From Clostridium pasteurianum (GTDB lineage Bacteria > Bacillota > Clostridia > Clostridiales > Clostridiaceae): DNA of 64,000 nucleotides. Position 1 is the first letter of the stretch. Each line of letters starts with the position of its first letter. The notes beneath the pieces are model-generated. The model was not told the DNA's origin. It made no database searches and saw nothing but the letters and a program-made list of their open reading frames with translations. Positions 1 through 7,172 of this stretch are shown in pieces. Position numbers and translations under genes: made by a program. The DNA lies in contig NZ_MCGV01000002.1 in NCBI RefSeq assembly GCF_001705235.1, forward strand, positions 124,001 to 188,000, in the 5' to 3' direction.

Positions 1-220
1 TCGTCTTATAATTGAATATGGATTAGATCAAAATCGAATAAGTTGTATTAAAACAAATTTGTGTAATAGTAATTTCGGCAAGCAGTATAAGAAATGTAGA
101 CTTATAAACTGTTATAGGACTTGTAATGAATATTCTCTAAGATTAACCGTTACCCCTATGTTTGTAACTCTTGCAACACAATAACTACGTGTAAGAGTGA
201 AAAGATATATTTAAAGCTAA

Positions 221-352
221 AGTTGCAGTAAAGCAGCTGTAAAAGAAGCTATAGATAAATTATATGGTATATTAGGACATGAGGTAGTTAATTATGCAAA
301 AATCAAGCAAACGGAAGTTGGTTTTTCATTTAACCAATTCCTCAATGTATGA
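221..352 (+). pseudogene. possible gene remnant at left part of window
   Basis: A 43-codon open stretch without a start codon ends in TGA at 350-352 and encodes a protein-like segment (contains DKLYGILGHEVVNYAKIKQ). A stop precedes it at 218-220 in frame. It has no ribosome site. I do not recognise the family. It looks like the C-terminal end of a decayed gene. The rest of 1-360 shows no gene that I can support. Confidence 0.25.
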
Positions 353-362
353 TAACTTTCCT

Positions 363-600
363 AAAATTCCGTAGGCACGGAGGAATTTCTTCCTTGTCCT
401 TTCCTTAAATGGCAGCAACAGTGATTTGGAACGATTTAAAATAATTCTAATAAATCTTGGTAAAAAAATCTTAAAATACTTAGAGTTTTCAATTTGTCTG
501 AGCATCTTCTCAGCGAGTTATTGAAAACTCTTAGGATTTTAAGATTTTTTTACCTTAGATTTATAGAATTATTTTAATGTTCCAAATCACTGTTACTGCC
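363..600. repeat. long hairpin element, copy A, with flanking tail
   Basis: Arms 411-492 and 521-600 are near-perfect inverted repeats (about 80 bp each); outer ends are GGCAGCAACAGTGATTTGG and its complement GTTACTGCC side. The loop (about 494-519) reads TTGTCTGAGC..TTCTCAGCGAGTT and recurs in copies B, D and G. A tail, 363-395, carries AAAATTCCGTAGG followed by a CGGAGGAATT hairpin and recurs next to copies C and F. The element ends 3 bases before the stop codon of the minus-strand gene at 604, so it would be transcribed as a 3' hairpin of that gene. Confidence 0.85.
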
Positions 601-603
601 ATC

Positions 604-1536
604 CTATATTTTATGAATAACTTTCTTTTTCTTTATATTCATTAACAATCGAGGCTTGTTTGATATGATCCCATCAACATCCAAGCCTAGCATGTTATTA
701 ACGCCTGCTTTTCCATCAACAGTCCAAGCATATACTTTTCTATTTACAGCATGAATATCATTAACCAAATTCTTATTTAGTACATCATCTTCTATACTGT
801 AGAAATCCACATTCATCGAACATAAACCACTTGTACGTCCACAAACAATAATGCCTGTTTGTATATTAGGATTTAGCCTTTTAACCTGTAATAGAATTCC
901 ATAGCTTACAGAATGAATTTTGCACTGATTGACATAGTTGTTATCCTCAATAATTTTAACTACTTTATTAGTAAGATCTTCTGTATTCCCATATGGTTTT
1001 ATTTCTATTATTAAATTGAGCCTATTATTACATTTTTTTATTACTCTATCCAGTGTAGGAATCCTCACTACATCATTCCTGTGTAACGGCGGTGCTATAT
1101 TTAATCTTTCAATTTGTTTATATGTGAGATGGTTAACGTCCGCACTTAAACCAGTAAGCCTTTTAAGGTTCTCGTCATGCATCAATACTACTTTTCCGTC
1201 TCTTGTCTCCTGGACATCAATTTCTGCATAATCCACTTTAGCTTTCATTGAATCTTCAAGAGCTCCTAGTGAATTTTCTTGTCCACCAAATCCCTGTCCC
1301 CTATGGGCAATTACCTTTGCTCTTCTAATTTCAGGTAATGTATTATATAAATAAATCTTTTCAGCTCTAATCTGTCTTAATCTATTTTTTCTTTTAATTT
1401 GCTCTGAAATACCCTTCTTTAAAACAATTTTAATAGGCCTACTATGGGGAATTCTATCATACTTACTGACTCTAGTTAGAAGAATTGGTATTCCAATCAT
1501 AAAAATAAGACAAACTATACATAATTTTCTTTTCAT
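604..1536 (-). CDS. membrane-anchored glycerophosphodiester phosphodiesterase
   Basis: GDPD-family enzyme (310 aa) that would hydrolyse glycerophosphodiesters to glycerol-3-phosphate and an alcohol, outside the membrane. One N-terminal membrane segment (residues 5-22) is followed by a basic linker and the catalytic TIM barrel: HRG at 78-80, EN at 87-88, ExD at 105-107 and HD at 120-121 are the expected active-site and metal positions; the C-terminal WTVDG and DGIISNKP motifs are also typical. I chose ATG at 1536 because AGGGGG lies just upstream; the GTG at 1557 precedes that site. It follows the glycosyltransferase at 1559-2335 by 22 bases, so the two form an operon concerned with the cell envelope. 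Confidence 0.88.
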   Translation of the reverse strand: MKRKLCIVCLIFMIGIPILLTRVSKYDRIPHSRPIKIVLKKGISEQIKRKNRLRQIRAEKIYLYNTLPEIRRAKVIAHRGQGFGGQENSLGALEDSMKAKVDYAEIDVQETRDGKVVLMHDENLKRLTGLSADVNHLTYKQIERLNIAPPLHRNDVVRIPTLDRVIKKCNNRLNLIIEIKPYGNTEDLTNKVVKIIEDNNYVNQCKIHSVSYGILLQVKRLNPNIQTGIIVCGRTSGLCSMNVDFYSIEDDVLNKNLVNDIHAVNRKVYAWTVDGKAGVNNMLGLDVDGIISNKPRLLMNIKKKKVIHKI

Positions 1537-1558
1537 TTTATTATTCCCCCTATTCACA

Positions 1559-2335
1559 TCATTTCTTATAAGTTAAAACTATCTTATAATTTACAGCATC
1601 CTGATACTGCTTTTCAGTTATATAATCATATTCTCTCATTTTTTTTAATATTAAATTCCTTCTCATTATTGTATTATTTAAATGCTTTATAGGATTATAA
1701 TACTCCGGACTATTAGGTATAGCAACTAATAAGCATATTTGAGAAATATTTAAATTTTTGCAATCCGTACTAAAATACTTCTCTGAAGCTGCTTCGATAC
1801 CATATGCACCATTACTAAAATTAATATTGTTTATGTAGAACTCCAATATTTGATCTTTCGTAAACTTTTTTTCAAGATTAATTGCAATAAACATCTCTTC
1901 TATTTTTCTTTTGTAGTCTTTATCAAAATTCAAAAACACATTTCGTGCCAATTGCTGAGTAATAGTACTACCCCCTTGGGTTATCTTACCGCCATTTGCA
2001 AAGTATGAATATACAGCTCTAAGAACAGCTTGTATGCTTACGCCTCCATGTTTATAAAAACTTTTATCTTCAATAGAAACAAATGCATTCTTTACATTAT
2101 CCGGAATCTCTTGAGATTGCAAGTATAATGATCTACCATTGTTCAAAGAATATGCATTATCTTTAAAGGTCTTATCCGAACAATTATTTACTTTCACACT
2201 AGCATTATGATACAAAGTCTTAACTGTTGAAGAATATTTAAAATAGACAATTGCGCTAAAAATTAAAATTAGTGCTAAAATCCATAACAGTAAACGTTTT
2301 ATTATCCCGATTTTCTTAGCTTTTTTCCTAACCAT
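1559..2335 (-). CDS. monofunctional peptidoglycan glycosyltransferase (GT51)
   Basis: GT51 enzyme (258 aa) that polymerises lipid II into glycan strands at the outer face of the membrane. One membrane anchor (residues 12-32), then the transglycosylase fold: catalytic Glu89 in EDKSFYKHGG (89-98), GGSTITQQLARN (121-132), and the NLEKKFTKDQILEFYIN segment. It ends after the glycosyltransferase domain, so there is no transpeptidase domain and this is not a class A PBP. AGAAAGGA precedes ATG at 2335. It is the first gene of a two-gene operon with the glycerophosphodiesterase. Confidence 0.92.
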   Translation of the reverse strand: MVRKKAKKIGIIKRLLLWILALILIFSAIVYFKYSSTVKTLYHNASVKVNNCSDKTFKDNAYSLNNGRSLYLQSQEIPDNVKNAFVSIEDKSFYKHGGVSIQAVLRAVYSYFANGGKITQGGSTITQQLARNVFLNFDKDYKRKIEEMFIAINLEKKFTKDQILEFYINNINFSNGAYGIEAASEKYFSTDCKNLNISQICLLVAIPNSPEYYNPIKHLNNTIMRRNLILKKMREYDYITEKQYQDAVNYKIVLTYKK

Positions 2336-2488
2336 TTTTGAAATCCTTTCTGCATTTATTCTTCTGTTTTTTTCTTACTCTTATTATAACAGGAAATAGT
2401 AATATTAAATATACCACGAATGTACCTAAAATTCTGCAGAAATAGAGCAATTTTTTCCATTATAAATTATAACTAATTTTGTTTTATA

Positions 2489-2517
2489 TTTACATAAAAT
2501 ATATTTAATGCTATAAT
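2489..2517 (+). promoter_or_regulatory. sigma-A-type promoter of the RRNPP regulator
   Basis: TTTACA at 2489-2494 and TATAAT at 2512-2517 are separated by 17 bases, about 50 bases upstream of the regulator start. No clear operator palindrome is visible. Confidence 0.6.
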
Positions 2518-2565
2518 TATATAATAGTAACAAACAATTTTTACACTAGAGGGGCAGTGATATTT

Positions 2566-3894
2566 ATGGGGGCTGATGGAATAATATCTGTAGCTGATAA
2601 ACTTAAAAATTTAAGACAAAAGTACAACGTAAAGCAGGAAGAAGTATCTGGCAATGATGTGACTAGAAATTTAATAAGCCAAATAGAACATGGAAAAGCC
2701 AATCTCACTAAAAGTGTAGCTGAAACTGTAATAAAAAACTTAAAAAATATTTGTACTAAAAGACATATTAGGATTGATGAAACTGTAGAATATTTAATGG
2801 AAGATGAAAAATCACAGGCTGATAAAATGCTAGATAAGTATATAGCTGAACTTAAGGATTTAAGTTTTTATAAAGACGATAGCTTTACTTATAAGCTAAA
2901 CCAAGTTGAAAATTTCATGGCTAATTGGGATTTATTAGATAAGAAAATTGCTATTTTTGAACTTGCTGGTGACTATTTTTTCAGAAATAATGATTTGTAC
3001 AAAAGCTCACTGTATTATGAAAAGGCCAAAGCATTAATAAATAGTAACGTTCATAATGAAAAGCTAGTATCTATCTTCAGGAAACTATCAATGGTCTATT
3101 ATTACATGAATAAATATGAGGAAGATATAAAATGTTGTGATTTTGCCTTAAAACGATTTCCTAACATGAGCAAGGAATACTATTCTATATTTATTTTTAA
3201 TAGTTCTTTGTGCTATATAGAAATAAAAGAGTACAGAATAGCACTTTTGCAATTAAAAAAGATTGAAAGTATAGTTAAGGAAATAAATATGGATAAATAT
3301 TATGAACTTTTAGAGCAAGAAGGTGTTTGTTTCCAATATCTTAAAGAATATGATAAAAGTTTAAGCATATTCAACCAAGTAATTAACTCTTTAAGCAAAG
3401 ATAATCATGAATCATACATAATAGCATTATTTAATTTAGTAGATACCTACATTAAACTCGATAATGTTGATATGGCCAGAAAATATTTAAAGGACATTTC
3501 AGAAAATATTGATGGAATATCTCAATCCTCAAAACGTGTATCACAAATATATTGTGAAACAGCAAAATTATGTAAAAAGTTAAATGATCTAAAGCTCGCA
3601 AAAGCATATTTTTTAAAATCTTTAGATTATGCTAAATTATACAATCAATATAGTATAGCGAATAATACACTTTCTGATTTATTTGATATATATGTTATTG
3701 ATGAAGATGATAAAAGAATTAACGAAATTAAAGACATATTTTTATCAGTTATAGGTAAAGGTGAAAAAATAAATTTGCAATTCATAAACAAGCTAATAGA
3801 CTACTACTTAGATAAAAAAGACTATGAATCATTAAGAGAAATTCATAACTACATGAAATCATATGTGAGAGAACGTGGTTGTTGTGTTTCATAA
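2566..3894 (+). CDS. RRNPP-type HTH/TPR regulator (putative quorum-sensing receptor)
   Basis: 442-residue protein with an N-terminal XRE-like helix-turn-helix (about residues 7-60, containing QEEVSG and LISQIEHGKANLT) followed by about 350 residues of tandem TPR-like helical repeats, the architecture of Rap/PlcR/PrgX-type peptide receptors. Such proteins bind a short re-imported peptide, which changes their DNA binding. ATG at 2566 is preferred: GAGGGG at 2549-2554 is 11 bases upstream, whereas the GTG at 2557 is only 2 bases from it. The small exported-peptide ORF 80 bases downstream (3977-4099) on the same strand is the expected partner. Function is inferred from architecture and neighbourhood. 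Confidence 0.85.
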   Translation: MGADGIISVADKLKNLRQKYNVKQEEVSGNDVTRNLISQIEHGKANLTKSVAETVIKNLKNICTKRHIRIDETVEYLMEDEKSQADKMLDKYIAELKDLSFYKDDSFTYKLNQVENFMANWDLLDKKIAIFELAGDYFFRNNDLYKSSLYYEKAKALINSNVHNEKLVSIFRKLSMVYYYMNKYEEDIKCCDFALKRFPNMSKEYYSIFIFNSSLCYIEIKEYRIALLQLKKIESIVKEINMDKYYELLEQEGVCFQYLKEYDKSLSIFNQVINSLSKDNHESYIIALFNLVDTYIKLDNVDMARKYLKDISENIDGISQSSKRVSQIYCETAKLCKKLNDLKLAKAYFLKSLDYAKLYNQYSIANNTLSDLFDIYVIDEDDKRINEIKDIFLSVIGKGEKINLQFINKLIDYYLDKKDYESLREIHNYMKSYVRERGCCVS

Positions 3895-3976
3895 AAAATA
3901 CAAATTTAATATAAGACTATAAAACCATAAAAAATTTATAAATACATTAAATTATATATGAAAGGATATGATTATT

Positions 3977-4099
3977 GTGTTTTTTAAAAATCATAAATTA
4001 AGTATGAAAACTTTACTTTTATTTATTTTTATTGCAGGACTATATATGTCATTTGCAGGCTTTAGCACTATATCAGCTCTTCCAATTAGTGCTTGGTAA
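3977..4099 (+). CDS. putative RRNPP signalling pro-peptide
   Basis: 40-codon ORF with GTG start at 3977, AAAGGA 11 bases upstream (the overlapping ATG at 3968 is too close to it, and ATG 4004 is an internal alternative). It encodes a basic N-terminus (FFKNHKLSMK), a hydrophobic secretion core (TLLLFIFIAGLYMSFAGF) and a short polar tail ending in ALPISAW. This matches pro-peptides exported by Sec, trimmed and sensed by the adjacent RRNPP receptor. The active peptide would come from the C-terminal residues (STISALPISAW or part of it). It is too short for routine gene callers. A terminator follows at 4129-4170, so receptor and peptide form one unit. Confidence 0.75.
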   Translation: MFFKNHKLSMKTLLLFIFIAGLYMSFAGFSTISALPISAW

Positions 4100-4128
4100 C
4101 TATGATAACGTTATCTATATATTGTAAC

Positions 4129-4170
4129 AAAAGGAGCTATTTGTTAATCATTGGCGCAATGGCTCCTTTT
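4129..4170 (+). terminator. rho-independent terminator after the peptide gene
   Basis: AAAAGGAGC at 4129-4137 pairs with GCTCCTTTT at 4162-4170, with a 24-base loop and T-rich end. It closes the regulator/peptide unit. Confidence 0.75.
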
Positions 4171-4273
4171 AACTATTAATTCTACCCTCCATTTAGTACC
4201 TTTTCTACTGTCCCCATCTGAATTTCATTTATCTTTCACTTTTAGTTATATTATAGTACTAAAATATAGCATT

Positions 4274-4323
4274 AGGGTTAGCCCTTATATTAATATATAA
4301 TATTAATAATTAATACTAACCCT
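4274..4323. repeat. AGGGTTA palindrome, copy 1
   Basis: AGGGTTA at 4274-4280 and TAACCCT at 4317-4323 flank an AT-only centre (TATTAATATATAATATTAAT type). It is one of about ten similar structures in this window. The rest of 4171-4484 is AT-rich with no gene visible. Confidence 0.55.
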
Positions 4324-4484
4324 GTTTAATACATTACATGCTTATAAATATCTTTCCATATTAAATTAATCAAATAGTACTTTCATTACTTGAATAACAT
4401 ATTAATTTAATTTAAAATTAATTTGGCAACTCAAATATAAAATCTTAAATTAATAAAAACATATAATGAAAGAGAGTGAGTATA

Positions 4485-5087
4485 ATGAGTTATAGTGCAT
4501 GGTCAGAAATAAAAACAAGAAATGGATTTGCAGCAGATGAAATAATATCATCTTTACAAAAATCCATTAGAAGATCAAAGGTTGAAGAAGCCTGTGAATT
4601 TGCATATGAACTGTATATAAGTTCTCCTCAATTACTTGATAAACTATGGAGACGTTTACTTACAATATCAGTTGAAGATATAGGATTTGGCAACTTAAAT
4701 GCTTCAATTTATGTTAATGCAATGAACGAAATGAGAAAAAACTTCCCATATGATGATGGTGACCAACCTATATATTTCATTCATGCTATTCGTATATTAT
4801 GTGAAAGCACTAAGGATAGGTCAAGTGATTATTTAAAAAATATAATAATCAAAGGATTTGCTATGGGTAAAAAACCTGTTATACCTGATGTTGCTTTAGA
4901 TAAGCACACAAAACGTGGAAAAGAAATGGGCCGCGGCTCAAAACACTTCTTCGAAGAAGCAACTAAAGTAATTCCTCAGCTAGAAGTAGATAACGATTAC
5001 AGGGAAAGGTATGGCAAAATTTTAGAAACTTATAATCCTGAAAACAATGTAGATACAGCTTTTACTTACTCAAAAGATCAATTTTAG
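4485..5087 (+). CDS. stand-alone MgsA/RarA C-terminal-like protein
   Basis: 200-residue protein resembling the C-terminal helical (clamp-loader-like) part of MgsA/RarA replication-associated AAA+ ATPases: RSKVEEACEFAYEL, LWRRLLTISVEDIG and the conserved DxHTxRGKxMGRG segment are visible. The ATPase half (Walker A and B) is absent, and nothing upstream encodes it, so this is a free-standing domain, not a truncation. AGAGAGTGAG precedes ATG 4485. The RarA family acts at stalled forks; the role of the isolated domain is unknown to me. Confidence 0.7.
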   Translation: MSYSAWSEIKTRNGFAADEIISSLQKSIRRSKVEEACEFAYELYISSPQLLDKLWRRLLTISVEDIGFGNLNASIYVNAMNEMRKNFPYDDGDQPIYFIHAIRILCESTKDRSSDYLKNIIIKGFAMGKKPVIPDVALDKHTKRGKEMGRGSKHFFEEATKVIPQLEVDNDYRERYGKILETYNPENNVDTAFTYSKDQF

Positions 5088-5097
5088 TTAGATTCTG

Positions 5098-5126
5098 TTG
5101 ACAATTTAAATAATTGATTTTATACT
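5098..5126 (+). promoter_or_regulatory. consensus sigma-A promoter of the EamA gene
   Basis: TTGACA at 5098-5103 and TATACT at 5121-5126 with exactly 17 bases between. Transcription would start near 5133, leaving a leader of about 120 bases that contains the strong hairpin at 5191-5227. Confidence 0.7.
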
Positions 5127-5190
5127 TTAATAGTCAATTAAATACCAAAACCTTTTAGGATGTGGATTTTTTTAGATGAATTCTATTTTC

Positions 5191-5227
5191 GCCACACAAT
5201 TGTTTATAAACAATTGTGTGGCTTTTT
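5191..5227 (+). terminator. perfect leader hairpin / possible attenuator
   Basis: GCCACACAATTGTTTA (5191-5206) is followed at once by its exact complement (5207-5222) and TTTTTA. It lies between the promoter at 5098 and the start at 5253, so it is inside the leader of the transporter gene, not after an upstream gene's transcript only. It could terminate the preceding transcript or attenuate this one. I cannot assign a riboswitch class. Confidence 0.6.
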
Positions 5228-5252
5228 ATGTTTAAAGAAAGGGGTAATACTT

Positions 5253-6164
5253 TTGAAAAATTGGTATTATGCATTATTAGTTTTTTTAGGCGGCTGCTGC
5301 TATGGAATATTATCAACCTTTGTTAAGCTCGCCTATTCAGCAGGTTTCTCATCACCAGAAGTAACAAGTGCAGAGTATTTTTTTGGGACACTACTTATTT
5401 ATGGTGTTGTTATATTCACAAAAAAAGAGAAATTAACCATAAAACAAATTTTAAAGCTACTATTAGCCGGGGTTCCATTCGGCTTAACAGGTTTATTTTA
5501 TTATCAATCATTAAAGACACTTAATGCTTCAATGGCAATAATTTTTTTATTTCAATTTGTATGGATTGGAACACTTTTCGATTGGATATTCAATAAGAAA
5601 AAACCTACAAAGAAAAAGCTTATTTCAATATTCATTTTAGTAGTAGGTTCAATTTTGGCTGCAAATGTGCTTACACATCAAGGAGCTGCTATTTCTGTAA
5701 AGGGAATAATCTTTGGACTGCTTGCTTCTTTATCATATTCAACTTCTATGTTCTTTAGTAGTTCAGTTGAAAATGATATTCCACCGGTATTAAAAAGTGC
5801 TCTTTTATCTACTGGCTCTTTAATAGTTGTTTGTGCACTGTTTCCACCAACGTTTTTATTTCACTTTTCAGTATTAAAAGGATTAACTCCTTATGGATTA
5901 ATTCTCGGTTTATTTGGAGTAGCTCTTCCTCCACTTTTATTTTCAATTGGACTACCTCACATTGGACCAAGCCTTGGCAGCATACTGTCTGCTTCTGAGC
6001 TTCCTGTGGCGGTTACCATGTCTGTACTGGTTTTGTCAGAGCATATAAGTATACCTCAATTAATTGGAATAATACTTATATTAGTGGGAATTATAAGCTG
6101 CAATATAAGGTCTAGAAAAAACAATGCAGATTCCACGGACACACCAAAAAGTGCTGCCGTATAA
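5253..6164 (+). CDS. EamA/DMT-family transporter
   Basis: Ten-segment drug/metabolite transporter (303 aa) made of two EamA halves; the second half ends in PVAVTMSVLVLSEHISIPQL and a final GIILILVGIISCN segment, as is typical. Substrate unknown (family members export amino acids and other metabolites). I chose TTG at 5253 because AAAGAAAGGGG lies just upstream and the membrane domain begins directly after; longer in-frame openings to 5160 run through the leader hairpin. Converges with ytaF at 6237. Confidence 0.85.
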   Translation: MKNWYYALLVFLGGCCYGILSTFVKLAYSAGFSSPEVTSAEYFFGTLLIYGVVIFTKKEKLTIKQILKLLLAGVPFGLTGLFYYQSLKTLNASMAIIFLFQFVWIGTLFDWIFNKKKPTKKKLISIFILVVGSILAANVLTHQGAAISVKGIIFGLLASLSYSTSMFFSSSVENDIPPVLKSALLSTGSLIVVCALFPPTFLFHFSVLKGLTPYGLILGLFGVALPPLLFSIGLPHIGPSLGSILSASELPVAVTMSVLVLSEHISIPQLIGIILILVGIISCNIRSRKNNADSTDTPKSAAV

Positions 6165-6236
6165 AGAATATTGAATTTCAAATTTCACTAGACCTATATT
6201 TACTGCACACAAGATTCAATTGGCTAATTTAAAAGC

Positions 6237-6851
6237 TTAATTTAAAAATTCAATAACACCAAGAAGTATTAAGAGTATTCCTGAAAATAATGGTGAATAC
6301 TTGCCAAAGAATTGACCAAGTACGTGATTTCCTACACTTTCACCAAATTTAATTGTAAGGATACTCAGTATAAATGTAGCTGCAACTGTAACTGTTATAT
6401 TAACTCCAGTTATACTTGCAGCTACTCCAGTACCTATATTGTTAAAGGTTAACCCGAAGGCTGCTAGAAGTGCCTCTTTAAGGCTAATATCTCCCGATCT
6501 ATCTAAATCCGATTTCTCGGCATATTCAATCATCTCAGAAGTATTTTTTAGAGCAATTTCCTTTGAATTCTTATCATTTATGAGCTTTCTTATACTTTGA
6601 ATTACAAAATACACACCTAAAATAGTAATAGCTCCAGCACCCAATACATTAGCTATAAAATGTGGCAAAAAGTGCGATATATATTTTCCTATTGACATGG
6701 ACAAAAATGTTCCCACAGATGTAACAACGGCTATAATAAGATTTGCTGCCATATTTATTTTTATTTTTTTAATGCCATATGCAATTCCTATAACTACATT
6801 ATCTAAATTAGAAGCTAAACTAAATAATATTGCAGATATAACTAGTCCCAT
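6237..6851 (-). CDS. ytaF: sporulation membrane protein YtaF (MntP-like)
   Basis: 204-residue polytopic protein related to MntP-type metal efflux proteins and to YtaF of sporulating Firmicutes. About six membrane segments in two similar halves: SLASNLDNVVIGIAYG (residues 12-27) and the matching GLTFNNIGTGVAASI in the second half, both with the conserved D/N residues. The cytoplasmic linker (YAEKSDLDRSGDISLKEA) is polar and resembles an EF-hand-like loop. YtaF is named as a sporulation protein; a cation-transport role is inferred. Confidence 0.85.
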   Translation of the reverse strand: MGLVISAILFSLASNLDNVVIGIAYGIKKIKINMAANLIIAVVTSVGTFLSMSIGKYISHFLPHFIANVLGAGAITILGVYFVIQSIRKLINDKNSKEIALKNTSEMIEYAEKSDLDRSGDISLKEALLAAFGLTFNNIGTGVAASITGVNITVTVAATFILSILTIKFGESVGNHVLGQFFGKYSPLFSGILLILLGVIEFLN

Positions 6852-7172
6852 ATATATTCTCCATTTTTATTAGTCTCAATTTAATATATGGGTTATAAAA
6901 TCATACTTTGATTAAATTCTTTTAGGTTTTTCACACATTTTAGTTTTTATAGGTTTTAAATCAGTAAAAGTATTGTATATCAGGTATCCATGATATTTTT
7001 ATCATATTGAAAAGCAGCAACTTTTACTATTGAATTGCCACATTTATTCGTAAAGTGGAAAAAAAATAGCGATTTATGGCGTTGAATGTAGAACTCTTTG
7101 TATGATAATATTAATGACGTAATAGGGATAGATGCATAATAAACAGTTTATTAGAGCAAGGATGGGTAGAAT
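6852..7172. other. 320-base PTS promoter region
   Basis: Divergent intergenic region between ytaF and the PTS regulator. AT-rich; I see no clear -35/-10 pair, no -24/-12 sigma-54 promoter, and no gene. A ribosome site (AAGGATGGG) precedes ATG 7173. Confidence 0.5.

Noticed and set aside
411-600. The long hairpins as tRNA, rRNA or known riboswitch RNAs
   Set aside because: No cloverleaf, no rRNA-like conserved segments and no known aptamer core were seen; arms are long uninterrupted AT-rich stems.
938-1231. Plus-strand ORF of 97 codons
   Set aside because: It lies entirely inside the glycerophosphodiesterase gene on the other strand and has no ribosome site; a shadow frame.
6852-7172. Sigma-54 promoter before the PTS operon
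   Set aside because: The regulator has no sigma-54-interacting AAA+ domain and no GG-N10-GC element was seen.
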